From Bacillota bacterium (GTDB taxonomy: Bacteria; Bacillota; UBA4882; UBA8346), in NCBI GenBank assembly GCA_023400055.1, contig JAEXFN010000018.1, forward strand, positions 1 to 64,000: a stretch of 64,000 nucleotides of DNA, written 5' to 3'. The first letter of the stretch is position 1. Every line of letters starts with the position of its first letter. The position numbers and the translations under genes are program-made. Below the pieces are notes generated by a model that did not search any database, had not been told where the DNA came from, and worked only from the letters and a program-made list of their open reading frames with translations. Shown here one piece after another: positions 25,900-34,203 of this stretch.

Positions 25900-26718
25900 C
25901 TACCGTGCCAGCAGGATTTCGATCCGCCGGTTCATGGCCCGGCCCGTCTCGTTCGCGTTGGAGGCGATCGGATGGTACTCGCCGTAGCCGACGGCGGAAA
26001 GCCGCGGCGCCGCGGTCGGATATTTCGCTATCCAATACATGATCACATTGGTGGCCCGGTCGGTCGAAAGCTGCCAGTTCGACTGGTAGCGGCTGGTATG
26101 GATCGGCACGTTGTCGGTATGGCCTTCGACCCGGATCTGTTTGCCGGAGGCCAACAGGATCTGCGCCAAACCGTCCAGGAAATGCTCGGCCCGGTCCGAG
26201 AGATCGGAGCGGCCCGACTCGAAGAGGACGGTATCGGCCAGATTCAGCACCAAGCCGCGACTCTCCAGCTTGACCTGGATCGATTGCGATAGATTCAATT
26301 TCGCGGCATACTCGCGAATCTCCTGAATGATCTTGGCGAACTGGCTGTCGGCCGTGACCGGAGTTTCTTTCCCCAGGGCGATCCCGGTGCCGCGATAATC
26401 GGTCAGCAGGGTGGCATTGCCCCCGTTGTGGGCGAAGGCTCCGACGATCGACCGCGCCAACATCCGAAACTTATCGGCATCCACCTGGGCGACGGCGAAC
26501 ATGATGATAAAGAAGCCCATCATCAAGGTGATCAAGTCCGAATAGGTCAAAAGCCACCGTCCGAGGCCGGGGTCCTCTTCCTCCTCGGCGGTCCGGTAAC
26601 TTTTCTTGCGGCGGCGCGGTTGCTTGACAGCTAACTTCTTTTTCAGTTGCTTGCGCCGTTCTTCCTCGCGCGCCTGCTCCTGTTGGTGTTTCTTCTTCAA
26701 CTTTAGAAAATCGATCAT
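25900..26718 (-). CDS. motB: MotB-like flagellar stator / OmpA-domain protein
   Basis: 272 residues: a highly charged cytoplasmic N-terminus (1-45), one membrane helix with the proton-pathway Asp (WLLTYSDLITLMMGFFIIMFA), a plug-like linker, and a C-terminal OmpA/MotB peptidoglycan-binding domain (GHTDNVPIHTSRYQSNWQLSTDRA; ...MNRRIEILL). No motA neighbour is present on either side, although stator genes normally come as a motAB pair. It stands alone between the repeats and secF. It may pair with a MotA elsewhere or serve another Tol/Mot-type motor. Confidence 0.88.
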   Translation of the reverse strand: MIDFLKLKKKHQQEQAREEERRKQLKKKLAVKQPRRRKKSYRTAEEEEDPGLGRWLLTYSDLITLMMGFFIIMFAVAQVDADKFRMLARSIVGAFAHNGGNATLLTDYRGTGIALGKETPVTADSQFAKIIQEIREYAAKLNLSQSIQVKLESRGLVLNLADTVLFESGRSDLSDRAEHFLDGLAQILLASGKQIRVEGHTDNVPIHTSRYQSNWQLSTDRATNVIMYWIAKYPTAAPRLSAVGYGEYHPIASNANETGRAMNRRIEILLAR

Positions 26719-26921
26719 CCGTATCCCCAGGTTCCATTGTTAATCATCGCAAGCGACGTTTCCTATCTCATTTTTTTATCGGTTCAGTCAGGATAATTGT
26801 CGAGTCCTACATTATCGCTGGGACTTAAGACCTTCATGTTTATAGGACTAACTTTTCGGCTGAAGTAGCGGCCGGCTCCTCACGCTTTCAAGCCGAATGG
26901 CGCATGATGCCTAAACGATCG

Positions 26922-26953
26922 AAAAAGGGCCGCCTGAATTCAGGCAGCCCTTT
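26922..26953 (-). terminator. Rho-independent terminator after secF
   Basis: Minus strand stem of 13 bp (arms 26941-26953 and 26924-26936, one wobble) with an AATT loop, then T (complement of A at 26922-26926). It lies 30 nt after the secF stop. Confidence 0.9.
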
Positions 26954-26982
26954 GCGGGTTCTACAAACAACGAGCGGAGAAC

Positions 26983-27942
26983 TTACCGGGTTGCGGTCGC
27001 AGCCTTTTGGGCAAGTTTTCGTTTCTCCTGCCAGTCTCTATAGACGGCCCAGATCGGGCTGGCCACAAAGATCGAGGAGTAGGTTCCGGACGTGATGCCG
27101 ACCATTAACGCGAAGCAGAACTCGCGGATATTCGGCACGACCAGGTAGAGCACGAGAATCGCCAGAACCGTGGTGAAACTGGTGTTCAACGAGCGACGGA
27201 AGGTCTCCAGAATGCTGTCGTTGGCCACTTCCACGAACGGCGTGTCACGGTGTTTGAACTTCAAATTCTCGCGGATCCGGTCAAAGACCACGATGGTATC
27301 GTTGATCGAATAACCGAGAATGGTCAGGACCGCCGCGATCATCGTCGCGTTGACCTCCTTGCCGAAGAGCGCGAAGACTCCCAACACCAGCAACGCGTCG
27401 TGAAGCAAGGCGAAAACCGCCGCGACACCGGAGATCAACTCGAAACGGAACCAGATATAAACGAGCATCAACAGCGAACCGATGAGTACAGCCATCATCG
27501 CGTTATTCACCAGTTCCTTGCCGACGAACGGGTCCACCCGGGTGATGTCCAGGCCCTGGCCCGGACCCGGTTTACCGTACTTGGCCTCCAGCGCTTTAAG
27601 CACGATCTCCTGCTCGGCGTCTTTCAGGAAGCGGGTGTAAACCAGCACCTGGTAACGCTCACGGCCGGTGGAATCGATATAATGGGTCGGTTGCGGCGCA
27701 TTATACTTAAAGTCCGGCAATTTGATGTCTTTCAGGATCGCCGCCACCTCGTCCGAGGTCACCGCGCGGGGCACCGGGAAATAGATCTTGGTGCCGCCAG
27801 TGAAGTCGATCCCCAAGTTCAGCGAGAAGCCTTTCGTCCCCCAGCCGTTGTTGGGATTGGCGAACAGAAAGAGCACACTCAAGGCCATCGTGACGAGGAA
27901 GATCCCCACGAACAGCCAGCGATATTTCATTAAGTCCATCAT
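26983..27942 (-). CDS. secF: Protein translocase subunit SecF
   Basis: 319 residues, usual for SecF. An N-terminal helix is followed by the family words LGIDFTGGTKI, a periplasmic domain, and five C-terminal helices with YSINDTIVVFDRIREN and the RSLNTSFTT motif. SecDF uses proton motive force to pull exported proteins through SecYEG. The gene overlaps secD by 4 nt and ends the operon at a clear terminator. Confidence 0.97.
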   Translation of the reverse strand: MMDLMKYRWLFVGIFLVTMALSVLFLFANPNNGWGTKGFSLNLGIDFTGGTKIYFPVPRAVTSDEVAAILKDIKLPDFKYNAPQPTHYIDSTGRERYQVLVYTRFLKDAEQEIVLKALEAKYGKPGPGQGLDITRVDPFVGKELVNNAMMAVLIGSLLMLVYIWFRFELISGVAAVFALLHDALLVLGVFALFGKEVNATMIAAVLTILGYSINDTIVVFDRIRENLKFKHRDTPFVEVANDSILETFRRSLNTSFTTVLAILVLYLVVPNIREFCFALMVGITSGTYSSIFVASPIWAVYRDWQEKRKLAQKAATATR

Positions 27943-29468
27943 TGTTCCGCTACCTCCTTGACCCCGAAATGTTTCGCGTAGCGGTCAGGATCATGGTCGA
28001 TCTTCCACTCCAGGAACATCCGGGTGATATAGATCGCCGTAATCATACTGACCACAATACCGATGGAGAGCGTAATCGCAAATCCTTGCACCGGACCGCT
28101 GCCGAAGAAGAAGAGCACTCCGGCGGAGATCAGGGTCGTGATATTGGAATCGAGAATGCAAACCAGCGCCCGGTCAAATCCGGCATGCACCGCCGGACGG
28201 ACCCGTTTGCCGTTGCGGAGCTCGTCCTTGATCCGCTCAAAGATAATGATATTGGCATCAACCGCCATGCCCAGCGAAAGAATGAAACCGGCCACGCCCG
28301 GCAGGGTCAGCACCTGGCGCAACGAAGCCATCACGCCCAGCACGAACAGGGCGTACAGTACCAAAGCCGCGTCCGCCAGCATGCCCGGCAGACCGTAGAA
28401 GATAATCATGAAAGCGACAACCATCACGATGCCGATCACGCCAGCCAGCAAACTCTGGTGGACCATCTCGCGGCCGAGGGTCGGCGCGACCTGGGTCGAC
28501 TGGACCACCCGCAGCGAAACCGGCAACGCGCCGGACTTCATCAGGATGGCATCCTTCTCGACCTCGTCCTTGCCGGCATTGCCGAAGGTGATGACCCCGG
28601 AACCGTTGGGGATCGGGTCGTTGATCACCGGGTTCATCAGCATGGTCTCATCCAGATAAACGGCCATCTGCTTGCCCACGTTATCGGTGGTGATCCGCTC
28701 CAATTGCTTAGCGCCTTCGCCCTTAAAGGAGAACGCGATGACATAACCGCCTTTGCTGGCGTCATATTGCACGTGAATGTCCTGCATGTCGCTGCCGTCG
28801 AGCACGATCTGATTGTTGATCCGGAAGGTCAAGCGGCCGGTAGCCGTGATCAGCTCCTTGGCCTCCTGCAGCGTGCTCACTCCCGGCAACTGGGCCACGA
28901 TCCGGCCCTTGCCGTCTTTGCGGATGTCGGTCTCGCCGACGCCGCCCGATTTCTCATTGATACGGTTATTGATGATGGCGATCGACCGGGTCAATACGTC
29001 ATCGATATCCCCGAAATCCTTGGCGTCTTCATTGACGGTCAGACTGACCACGTTGTCGCGGTATTCCGGAGTCAGGTTCAGGGTCTTATTCTCGCCGAAC
29101 AGGTTAATCTGGTAAGTGGCCGGGAAGATTCCCAGGTTCCGGACCCGCTCCACATCGCTCGGGCTGTTAAAGGTGAACTTCAGACCGTCGTAACGGTCGC
29201 CGTCCAACACGCCCAACGGATCGACCTTGGGTTCGGTGATGCCGGCCTGCTTCAGTTTGGCCACCAGTTCATCGCTGAACCGGAACAGATTGGTCGAACC
29301 CAAACGGTAATCCGGCGAGAGCAGCAGTTCGATGCCGCCCTTCAGATCCAATCCCTGACGGATCGGGTCTCCCTTAAAGAAGCCCTTTCCGACCGGACTG
29401 AGGATTACTACGAATATAAGCACGACAATGAATAATATGGCTGATTTCCAACGCAAATCCTGTCGCAA
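27939..29468 (-). CDS. secD: Protein translocase subunit SecD
   Basis: 509 residues. The N-terminal helix is followed by IRQGLDLKGGIELLL (motif D1), a large periplasmic P1 domain, and C-terminal helices with GMAVDANIIIFERIKDELR. The start is a TTG with GAGGAG about 8 nt upstream. The gene lies 24 nt after a small membrane-protein gene, in an operon driven by the strong promoter at 30220-30248. A long antisense frame opposite it (27942-29435) is a GC-rich shadow. Confidence 0.97.
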   Translation of the reverse strand: MRQDLRWKSAILFIVVLIFVVILSPVGKGFFKGDPIRQGLDLKGGIELLLSPDYRLGSTNLFRFSDELVAKLKQAGITEPKVDPLGVLDGDRYDGLKFTFNSPSDVERVRNLGIFPATYQINLFGENKTLNLTPEYRDNVVSLTVNEDAKDFGDIDDVLTRSIAIINNRINEKSGGVGETDIRKDGKGRIVAQLPGVSTLQEAKELITATGRLTFRINNQIVLDGSDMQDIHVQYDASKGGYVIAFSFKGEGAKQLERITTDNVGKQMAVYLDETMLMNPVINDPIPNGSGVITFGNAGKDEVEKDAILMKSGALPVSLRVVQSTQVAPTLGREMVHQSLLAGVIGIVMVVAFMIIFYGLPGMLADAALVLYALFVLGVMASLRQVLTLPGVAGFILSLGMAVDANIIIFERIKDELRNGKRVRPAVHAGFDRALVCILDSNITTLISAGVLFFFGSGPVQGFAITLSIGIVVSMITAIYITRMFLEWKIDHDPDRYAKHFGVKEVAEQ

Positions 29469-29492
29469 ATCTGTCTCCTCCTCTAATTTATT

Positions 29493-29912
29493 TCACCAAA
29501 CCAATGCCGCCAAAGCTGGAGCGGCACCATCGGAATCACTCCCGGATACGGCCCGGGCCCGCTGATAAAAACGGGAAAAAAACAAGAGCACCATGATGGG
29601 GAAGAAGAAACCCGTCTCCGGAGAGACGATTTTGACAAAACGGATCCTGCCCCAGCTCGGCTGCACTTGCCGGAAATTAAAAAATTGATAATTGGTCGAA
29701 GGCGCCAGGTTGGCCCGAAACGCCAGCCCGCCCGTATCATGATGAGACGCATTCGACTGCGCCACTCCATGGGACTGCTTCGCGGTTTGTTGCGAGTCCG
29801 GTACGCCCGGTGCCGCGCCATCGGCCTGTCCCATCATGTCAAATGGAACAATACAGAATAAAATGAGTGCTATTACTGAAAAAAGCACCCATTGAATCGC
29901 AACTTTACGCAA
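29493..29912 (-). CDS. Unknown membrane protein in the secDF operon
   Basis: 139 residues, not recognised. An N-terminal hydrophobic segment (about 6-26) could be a signal anchor. A polar middle rich in Ser, Gln and Ala follows (27-95), then a second hydrophobic stretch (GFFFPIMVLLFFSRF, about 99-113) and a short tail. The TTG start has GAGGA about 8 nt upstream. The gene is 13 nt after a 53-codon membrane-protein gene and 24 nt before secD, all on one strand, so co-expression with the translocase is likely. Function unknown. Confidence 0.6.
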   Translation of the reverse strand: MRKVAIQWVLFSVIALILFCIVPFDMMGQADGAAPGVPDSQQTAKQSHGVAQSNASHHDTGGLAFRANLAPSTNYQFFNFRQVQPSWGRIRFVKIVSPETGFFFPIMVLLFFSRFYQRARAVSGSDSDGAAPALAALVW

Positions 29913-29925
29913 CGCCGATTCCTCG

Positions 29926-30087
29926 CTATCGCGCTTTTTTAGCGGTTTTATCAGACGATTTGGTTTTGGCGGCGGCTTCCTGTTTGGCCTTCATCTTAAT
30001 AGCGACTGTTTTTTCGGCCTTAGAGGCGGCATAAGCAAAAACACTGAAGACACCAAGCACCACGATAACCGTAACGATTTCAAACAT
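29926..30087 (-). CDS. Small single-helix membrane protein (53 aa)
   Basis: Frame of 53 residues starting MFEIVTVIVVLGVFSVFAYA, one predicted membrane helix at the N-terminus followed by a Lys/Ala-rich charged tail (KAEKTVAIKMKAKQEAAAKT). The layout recalls other small Sec/Tat accessory proteins, but no family was recognised. It is the first gene after the strong promoter at 30220-30248 and sits 13 nt before the next gene. A G-rich run about 13 nt before the ATG is a weak ribosome site. Supported by position, hydrophobicity and a gap that is otherwise empty. Confidence 0.6.
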   Translation of the reverse strand: MFEIVTVIVVLGVFSVFAYAASKAEKTVAIKMKAKQEAAAKTKSSDKTAKKAR

Positions 30088-30213
30088 GGTAGTGAACAAC
30101 CCCCCATTTATTTAGTTTTTTATCGTATCCACGCTCGCGATAAAGCTTCCGCCATGCTGGTAACCCATTACAAAACTCGCGGCGGCCGCCCGTAAATTTC
30201 CTTTCGCAAAACA
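30088..30213 (-). promoter_or_regulatory. Long 5' leader of the secDF operon
   Basis: From the expected start of transcription (about 30213) to the first start codon there are roughly 125 nt of untranslated RNA. It contains GC-rich segments (GGGCGGCCGCC) and a possible 7-bp hairpin (TTTATCG/CGATAAA). No known riboswitch class was recognised. Confidence 0.4.
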
Positions 30214-30219
30214 TATTTA

Positions 30220-30248
30220 ATTATAGCTTTTTCGGTGATAAATGTCAA
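30220..30248 (-). promoter_or_regulatory. Full-consensus sigma-A promoter of the secDF operon
   Basis: Minus strand TTGACA (30243-30248), exactly 17 nt, TATAAT (30220-30225). It drives the 53-codon gene, the 139-codon gene, secD and secF. Confidence 0.85.
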
Positions 30249-30250
30249 CG

Positions 30251-30316
30251 ACAGCGGGGTTTTCAGACTATGAAGTTGTAACCTTATTTAACATAATTAA
30301 CCGGAAACCCCGCTGT
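30251..30316. repeat. 12-bp inverted repeat with a 42-nt loop
   Basis: ACAGCGGGGTTT (30251-30262) and its exact complement (30305-30316), placed between the HD-domain gene stop and the -35 box of the secDF promoter. It could be a long-loop terminator of the HD gene, a regulatory dyad, or the trace of an insertion. Confidence 0.6.
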
Positions 30317-30349
30317 AACAATAATTTCCAGGCTTTCATTTCCTCAAAT

Positions 30350-31012
30350 TTACAAAATGCTGTTGCCGTTAATCTCGATCTTAAACTGACAGCCGAGAAA
30401 GATGGCGGCCCGGCGGCACATCATCATTCGCATCAGGAAGATCTCAAAATACTCCATGACCGGACAGATGTTGGTCTCGATGGTCAGTTCCAAGGTGATG
30501 CTGCGCTTTTCATCGTTGACGTTCAGGAACGAGTGCGCCGCCGCGTAATTCACCCGGTCATGGATATCGAAGGTAGCCAGGTCGGAGTTGCGGACCCGGC
30601 TGCGGTGCACATCCGATTTGTCGGCCAGGATTAACGCAGCAGAGACATTGCTGACGGCCTCGCCGTTCTCTTCTTCATGATTGCCGATGGCCCCGGCAAT
30701 GGTAGCCGCTTCCCCGGGGTCGAAACCATTTTGCATCAGATACTGCAGGGCGATGGTTGCGCCGAATCGGCCATGATCATGGCGGTTGATCAGATTGCCG
30801 ATATCATGGAGATAGCCGGCGATCGCTGCTAGCTCGGCCTGTCGCTCCGGGAAACCCAACCGGAGCAGAATATTCTGCGAGATGCTGGAAACCAGTCCGG
30901 CATGGCGAAAACCATGCTCAGTGTATCCCAATACGCCAAGATGCTCATCGGCTTTTTGAATATAGGCGCTGATCACCGGATCTTTCTTAAGTGTGCTTAA
31001 TGTCAAAGTCAT
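30350..31012 (-). CDS. HD-domain phosphohydrolase
   Basis: 220 residues with the metal-binding HD pattern: HGFRHA (about 32-37), YLHDIGN with the His-Asp pair (about 67-73), a His in GAIGNHEEE, and ADKSDVHR. HD proteins hydrolyse phosphate esters, often of nucleotides. Genes of this type are commonly found between yajC and secDF in clostridia-like Firmicutes, so it belongs to this syntenic block; its substrate is unknown. AAGGAG lies 7 nt before the ATG. Confidence 0.85.
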   Translation of the reverse strand: MTLTLSTLKKDPVISAYIQKADEHLGVLGYTEHGFRHAGLVSSISQNILLRLGFPERQAELAAIAGYLHDIGNLINRHDHGRFGATIALQYLMQNGFDPGEAATIAGAIGNHEEENGEAVSNVSAALILADKSDVHRSRVRNSDLATFDIHDRVNYAAAHSFLNVNDEKRSITLELTIETNICPVMEYFEIFLMRMMMCRRAAIFLGCQFKIEINGNSIL

Positions 31013-31400
31013 ACCAAAACTCCTTTATAATATAAATTGTTGCCGTTTTGCGTTTTTAAAATATTATCCTGTAATTCATTCCGGCCGATGGCCGGACTAT
31101 CGCTAAAGCCCGCCAAGTAAAAACAGGTCATCGACGCGCTAATACAGGCTCCCAAGCGAAGCAGCGGACGGCCCGATAAAACGCCGCATCGAATTAAACG
31201 TCTTTAGCGTTTTTCAGTTCCAGCCCTCCGCAATACTCCGCCGCGGCCTGCCGTTGGCGGCAGGCGGCTTTCATTTTATGCTATTCCCGGCGGGAAAGTT
31301 CCGTTCCCGATGGCCAACTGCCTGGATTGCAACCAAGACCAACAACAGATTATTTTCTTCATTTTCTTCAATCCCGGGGAATCGGCCAATATCTATCCAA
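31013..31400. other. Intergenic region between yajC terminator and HD gene
   Basis: About 390 bp with no credible gene. Small palindromes are visible, for example CCGGCC-GAT-GGCCGG at about 31081 and a GCCTGCCG/CGGCAGGC hairpin at 31246-31265, but no T tract follows them. The 82-codon frame on the plus strand has no recognisable product. Confidence 0.55.
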
Positions 31401-31427
31401 ATAAAAAAGAGAGTATACACTCTCTTT
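31401..31427 (-). terminator. Rho-independent terminator after yajC
   Basis: Minus strand 9-bp stem AAAGAGAGT/ACTCTCTTT (31419-31427 and 31406-31414) with a 4-nt loop, followed by T, only a few bases after the yajC stop. It ends the queA-tgt-yajC transcript. Confidence 0.88.
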
Positions 31428-31430
31428 GAC

Positions 31431-31733
31431 TTAGCCTTTGACTTTGGACACGGACGCCCGCGTCACTTTCAACTCGACTTTGTCCGCGACCCGGATGCGT
31501 AAATCATCATCGCCATCGAAATCCGTAATCTCGCCGTGAACCCCACCAGCAGTGATCACTTTGTCGCCTTTTTTTAAGTTCTTTAACATGACACTCCGCT
31601 GCTTCTGTTGTTTACGCTGCGGCATAATCAGGAATACCCAGAAAATGCCCAGGAACAGTAGCCACATCAAGCCCATGCCCCACGGATTGGCGTTAACGTT
31701 TGTCGGTTGGGCCGCCAGAATGAACCAATTCAT
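31431..31733 (-). CDS. yajC: Preprotein translocase subunit YajC
   Basis: 100 residues: a single N-terminal helix (GMGLMWLLFLGIFWVFLIMPQRKQQKQR) followed by a small cytoplasmic domain with the family motif LKKGDKVITAGGVHGEI. YajC associates with SecDF. Here secDF lie 2 kb further along on the same strand, separated by a terminator and a new promoter, so the two are probably separate transcripts. GGAGG lies upstream of the ATG. Confidence 0.97.
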   Translation of the reverse strand: MNWFILAAQPTNVNANPWGMGLMWLLFLGIFWVFLIMPQRKQQKQRSVMLKNLKKGDKVITAGGVHGEITDFDGDDDLRIRVADKVELKVTRASVSKVKG

Positions 31734-31829
31734 CGATCCACCTCCTTTATTCTTACTGACGTATAATTCGACACAACCCCCTATTTCCCTTTTCTTTTTC
31801 TCCAGATTACAATGGAACTGCTAATTGGG

Positions 31830-32966
31830 TCAGGAACGCGACATCTCCTGAACTTGACCTCGATTGTAGCGCCGGAAAAATTCAGTTTTCCGTTCCTCGA
31901 AGGTCCCCTCGCGCAAGCCTGACTTAATCTCTTCCATCACCTGCTTCAAGAAGTATAGATTGTGGTAGGTGACCAGATGCCCGCCGAGAATCTCGCCGGC
32001 CTTGAAAAGGTGGCGCAGGTAAGCCCGGCTATACCCGGTGCAGGTTTTGCAGGAGCAATTGGGATCCAGCGGTCCAAAATCCCGGGCGTAACGGGCATCG
32101 CGGATGATCACTCGGCCCACCGAGGTTAAGGCGGTCCCGTTCCGGGCGATCCGAGTCGGGAATACGCAATCGAACATGTCGATGCCGCGGGCCGCGCCCT
32201 CCCAGAGGGCATCCGGCGAGCCGACCCCCATCAAATAACGCGGTTTATGCTCGGGTAAAAGCGGCACAGTATAATCAAGCACCTCGTACATGAGCTCTTT
32301 GGGCTCCCCCACGCTCAAGCCACCGATGGCATAGCCCGGAAAACCCAGGCCAGCCAGGGTCCGGGCGCTCTCCTCGCGCAACTCGCGGTAGGTCACCCCC
32401 TGGACAATGCCGAACAGTACCTGATCGGGACGGTTGTGCGCCTTCAGGCAGCGTTCCGCCCAGCGGTAAGTCCGGTTCATCGCGTCTTTGGCCGCTTGAA
32501 AACCGGACGGATACGGCAGACAGATATCGAACGCCATAGCGATATCGGCGCCCAAGCCCATCTCGATCGCCATCACCCGCTCCGGAGTGAACAAATGGGG
32601 CGAGCCGTCGATGTGGGAGCGGAAGGTAACCCCTTCCTCGGTGACTTTATTCAACTTGGCCAGGCTAAAAACTTGAAACCCGCCGCTGTCGGTGAGCAAC
32701 GACTCGGGCCAGTTGGCAAAGGCGTGCAAGCCCCCGGCCTCGCTGATGATATCCACCCCCGGCCGGAGATAGAGATGATAGGTGTTGCCCAGGATCAGCC
32801 GGAAGCCGATCTGGCGCAGATCATCGACAGTCATCGCTTTGACGGTTCCTTGCGTCCCGACCGGCATGAAGACCGGCGTCTCGATTCGACTGTGAAAGGT
32901 CTCTAGCAGCCCGAGCCGACCCCGATTCTCCCGGGAAGACTGTAAAACGGTGAAACTGAAACCCAT
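31830..32966 (-). CDS. tgt: tRNA-guanine transglycosylase
   Basis: 378 residues. It exchanges guanine-34 of tRNAs with GUN anticodons for preQ1. Seen: FMPVGTQGTVKAM, the proton-transfer Asp in DSGGFQVFSL (about 93), the nucleophile Asp in DMFDCVFPTR, and the zinc site CSCKTC ... HLVTYHN near the C-terminus. The preQ1-binding strip reads FDICLPYP (about 146-153) where most bacterial enzymes have DEC; the Asp and Cys are kept and the Glu is replaced by Ile. AAGGAG precedes the ATG. Neighbours queA and yajC are the usual ones. Confidence 0.96.
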   Translation of the reverse strand: MGFSFTVLQSSRENRGRLGLLETFHSRIETPVFMPVGTQGTVKAMTVDDLRQIGFRLILGNTYHLYLRPGVDIISEAGGLHAFANWPESLLTDSGGFQVFSLAKLNKVTEEGVTFRSHIDGSPHLFTPERVMAIEMGLGADIAMAFDICLPYPSGFQAAKDAMNRTYRWAERCLKAHNRPDQVLFGIVQGVTYRELREESARTLAGLGFPGYAIGGLSVGEPKELMYEVLDYTVPLLPEHKPRYLMGVGSPDALWEGAARGIDMFDCVFPTRIARNGTALTSVGRVIIRDARYARDFGPLDPNCSCKTCTGYSRAYLRHLFKAGEILGGHLVTYHNLYFLKQVMEEIKSGLREGTFEERKTEFFRRYNRGQVQEMSRS

Positions 32967-32978
32967 AAAGATTCTCCT

Positions 32979-33080
32979 TGATGTTAATTCCGGATATTGA
33001 TTCAGATTCGTAGTTGTTACCGATTCAAGGGTGTTAATGGTTCGTGGTTGTTGATGTTAATTCGATGATGTTGATTCAGG
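32979..33080. repeat. Imperfect direct repeat of about 73 bp
   Basis: TTGATGTTAATTC and TTGATTCAG(A/G)TTCGT(A/G)G each occur twice, offset by 73-74 bp, in the gap between queA and tgt. A short hairpin-forming GTGGTAAAACCAC lies to the right (33091-33103). Not in 21-bp phase, unlike the other arrays. Confidence 0.6.
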
Positions 33081-33130
33081 TTCGTGGTAAAACCACCAAC
33101 TACCAACCACCAACGACGTCCTTCACTAAC

Positions 33131-34153
33131 TTATAAGATCAACATCGCGTCGCCGAAGCTGAAAAAGCGGTAACGTTCGGCCACCGCGTGGCGATAGCTT
33201 TCCAGAATGAATTCCCGCCCGGCCAAGGCCGACACCAACATCAACAAGGTCGATTTGGGCAGGTGGAAATTGGTGACAAGTCCGTCAATTACCCGGTACT
33301 GAAAACCCGGATAGATAAAAATATCGGTATCACCGGATCCCGGTTGCAGCTCTCCGCTCCGGGCCTGAGACTCCAGGACCCGGACCACAGTGGTCCCGAC
33401 CGCGATTACCCGGCCGCCGGCCCGCTTAGCGGCGGCGATCTGCTCCACCAGTCCCACCGGAAGGGTGAAGAACTCCGAATGCATATGATGTTCCTCGATA
33501 GTCTCGGCCTGTACCGGCCGGAAAGTTCCCAGGCCCACATTGAGGGTGAGATAGCCCAGTCCGACGCCGGCCTGCCGCAGCTCGTCCAAAAGGCGGACCG
33601 TGAAATGCAACCCGGCGGTCGGCGCCGCCACCGAACCCTCCTCGCGGCTGTAGACCGTCTGATAGCGTTCCGGATCGGCCACCGGTTTGGTAATGTAGGG
33701 CGGCAACGGAGTGGCGCCATGAGTGTGAAGCCATTCCCGGAAATCTTGCGACCCGTCGAAAACGATGATCCGGATCCCCTCGAGTCCGGCTTCCGCCACT
33801 TGACCAGTCATCCCGTCGGCAAAAAGGATGACGGCTCCCATCTTCAGCCGTTTGCCCGGCCGTACCAGACACTCCCAACGCCCCGGCGCCATTTCCCGCA
33901 GCAAAAACACTTCCACCCGGGCGCCGGCGCTTCCTTCCTTCCGGCCGAACAGCCGCGCCGGAAGGACCCGAGTATCGTTAAAGACCAATAGATCCCCGGC
34001 CCGCAAGAATTGCGGCAGGTCGTAAAAATGGCGATCCGCGGTGGTTCGGGTCGCCCGGTCTAAGACCAATAAACGCGAATGATCGCGCGGTTCCATCGGC
34101 TCCTGGGCAATCAGCTCCGGGGGCAACTCGTAGTCGAACTGGCTTACCAGCAT
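33131..34153 (-). CDS. queA: tRNA preQ1 ribosyltransferase-isomerase QueA
   Basis: 340 residues, family length. It adds the epoxycyclopentanediol group from S-adenosylmethionine to preQ1-tRNA. Family words seen: FDYELPPELIAQEP...RDHSRLLVLDR, FNDTRVLPARL, PLPPYI, AAPTAGLHFT, LNVGLGTFRPV, HMHSEFF, TNFHLPKSTLLMLVSA. Lies upstream of tgt on the same strand, so the two queuosine steps are linked. Confidence 0.97.
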   Translation of the reverse strand: MLVSQFDYELPPELIAQEPMEPRDHSRLLVLDRATRTTADRHFYDLPQFLRAGDLLVFNDTRVLPARLFGRKEGSAGARVEVFLLREMAPGRWECLVRPGKRLKMGAVILFADGMTGQVAEAGLEGIRIIVFDGSQDFREWLHTHGATPLPPYITKPVADPERYQTVYSREEGSVAAPTAGLHFTVRLLDELRQAGVGLGYLTLNVGLGTFRPVQAETIEEHHMHSEFFTLPVGLVEQIAAAKRAGGRVIAVGTTVVRVLESQARSGELQPGSGDTDIFIYPGFQYRVIDGLVTNFHLPKSTLLMLVSALAGREFILESYRHAVAERYRFFSFGDAMLIL

Positions 34154-34203
34154 CGTTAGCTTTCACTCCAATTGTCTTGTTCAGCCATGATCTGGCAAAA
34201 GCG

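Noticed and set aside
27942..29435. 497-codon plus-strand frame opposite secD
   Set aside because: Low-complexity His/Gln/Asp-rich shadow of a GC-rich gene; secD motifs on the minus strand are unambiguous.
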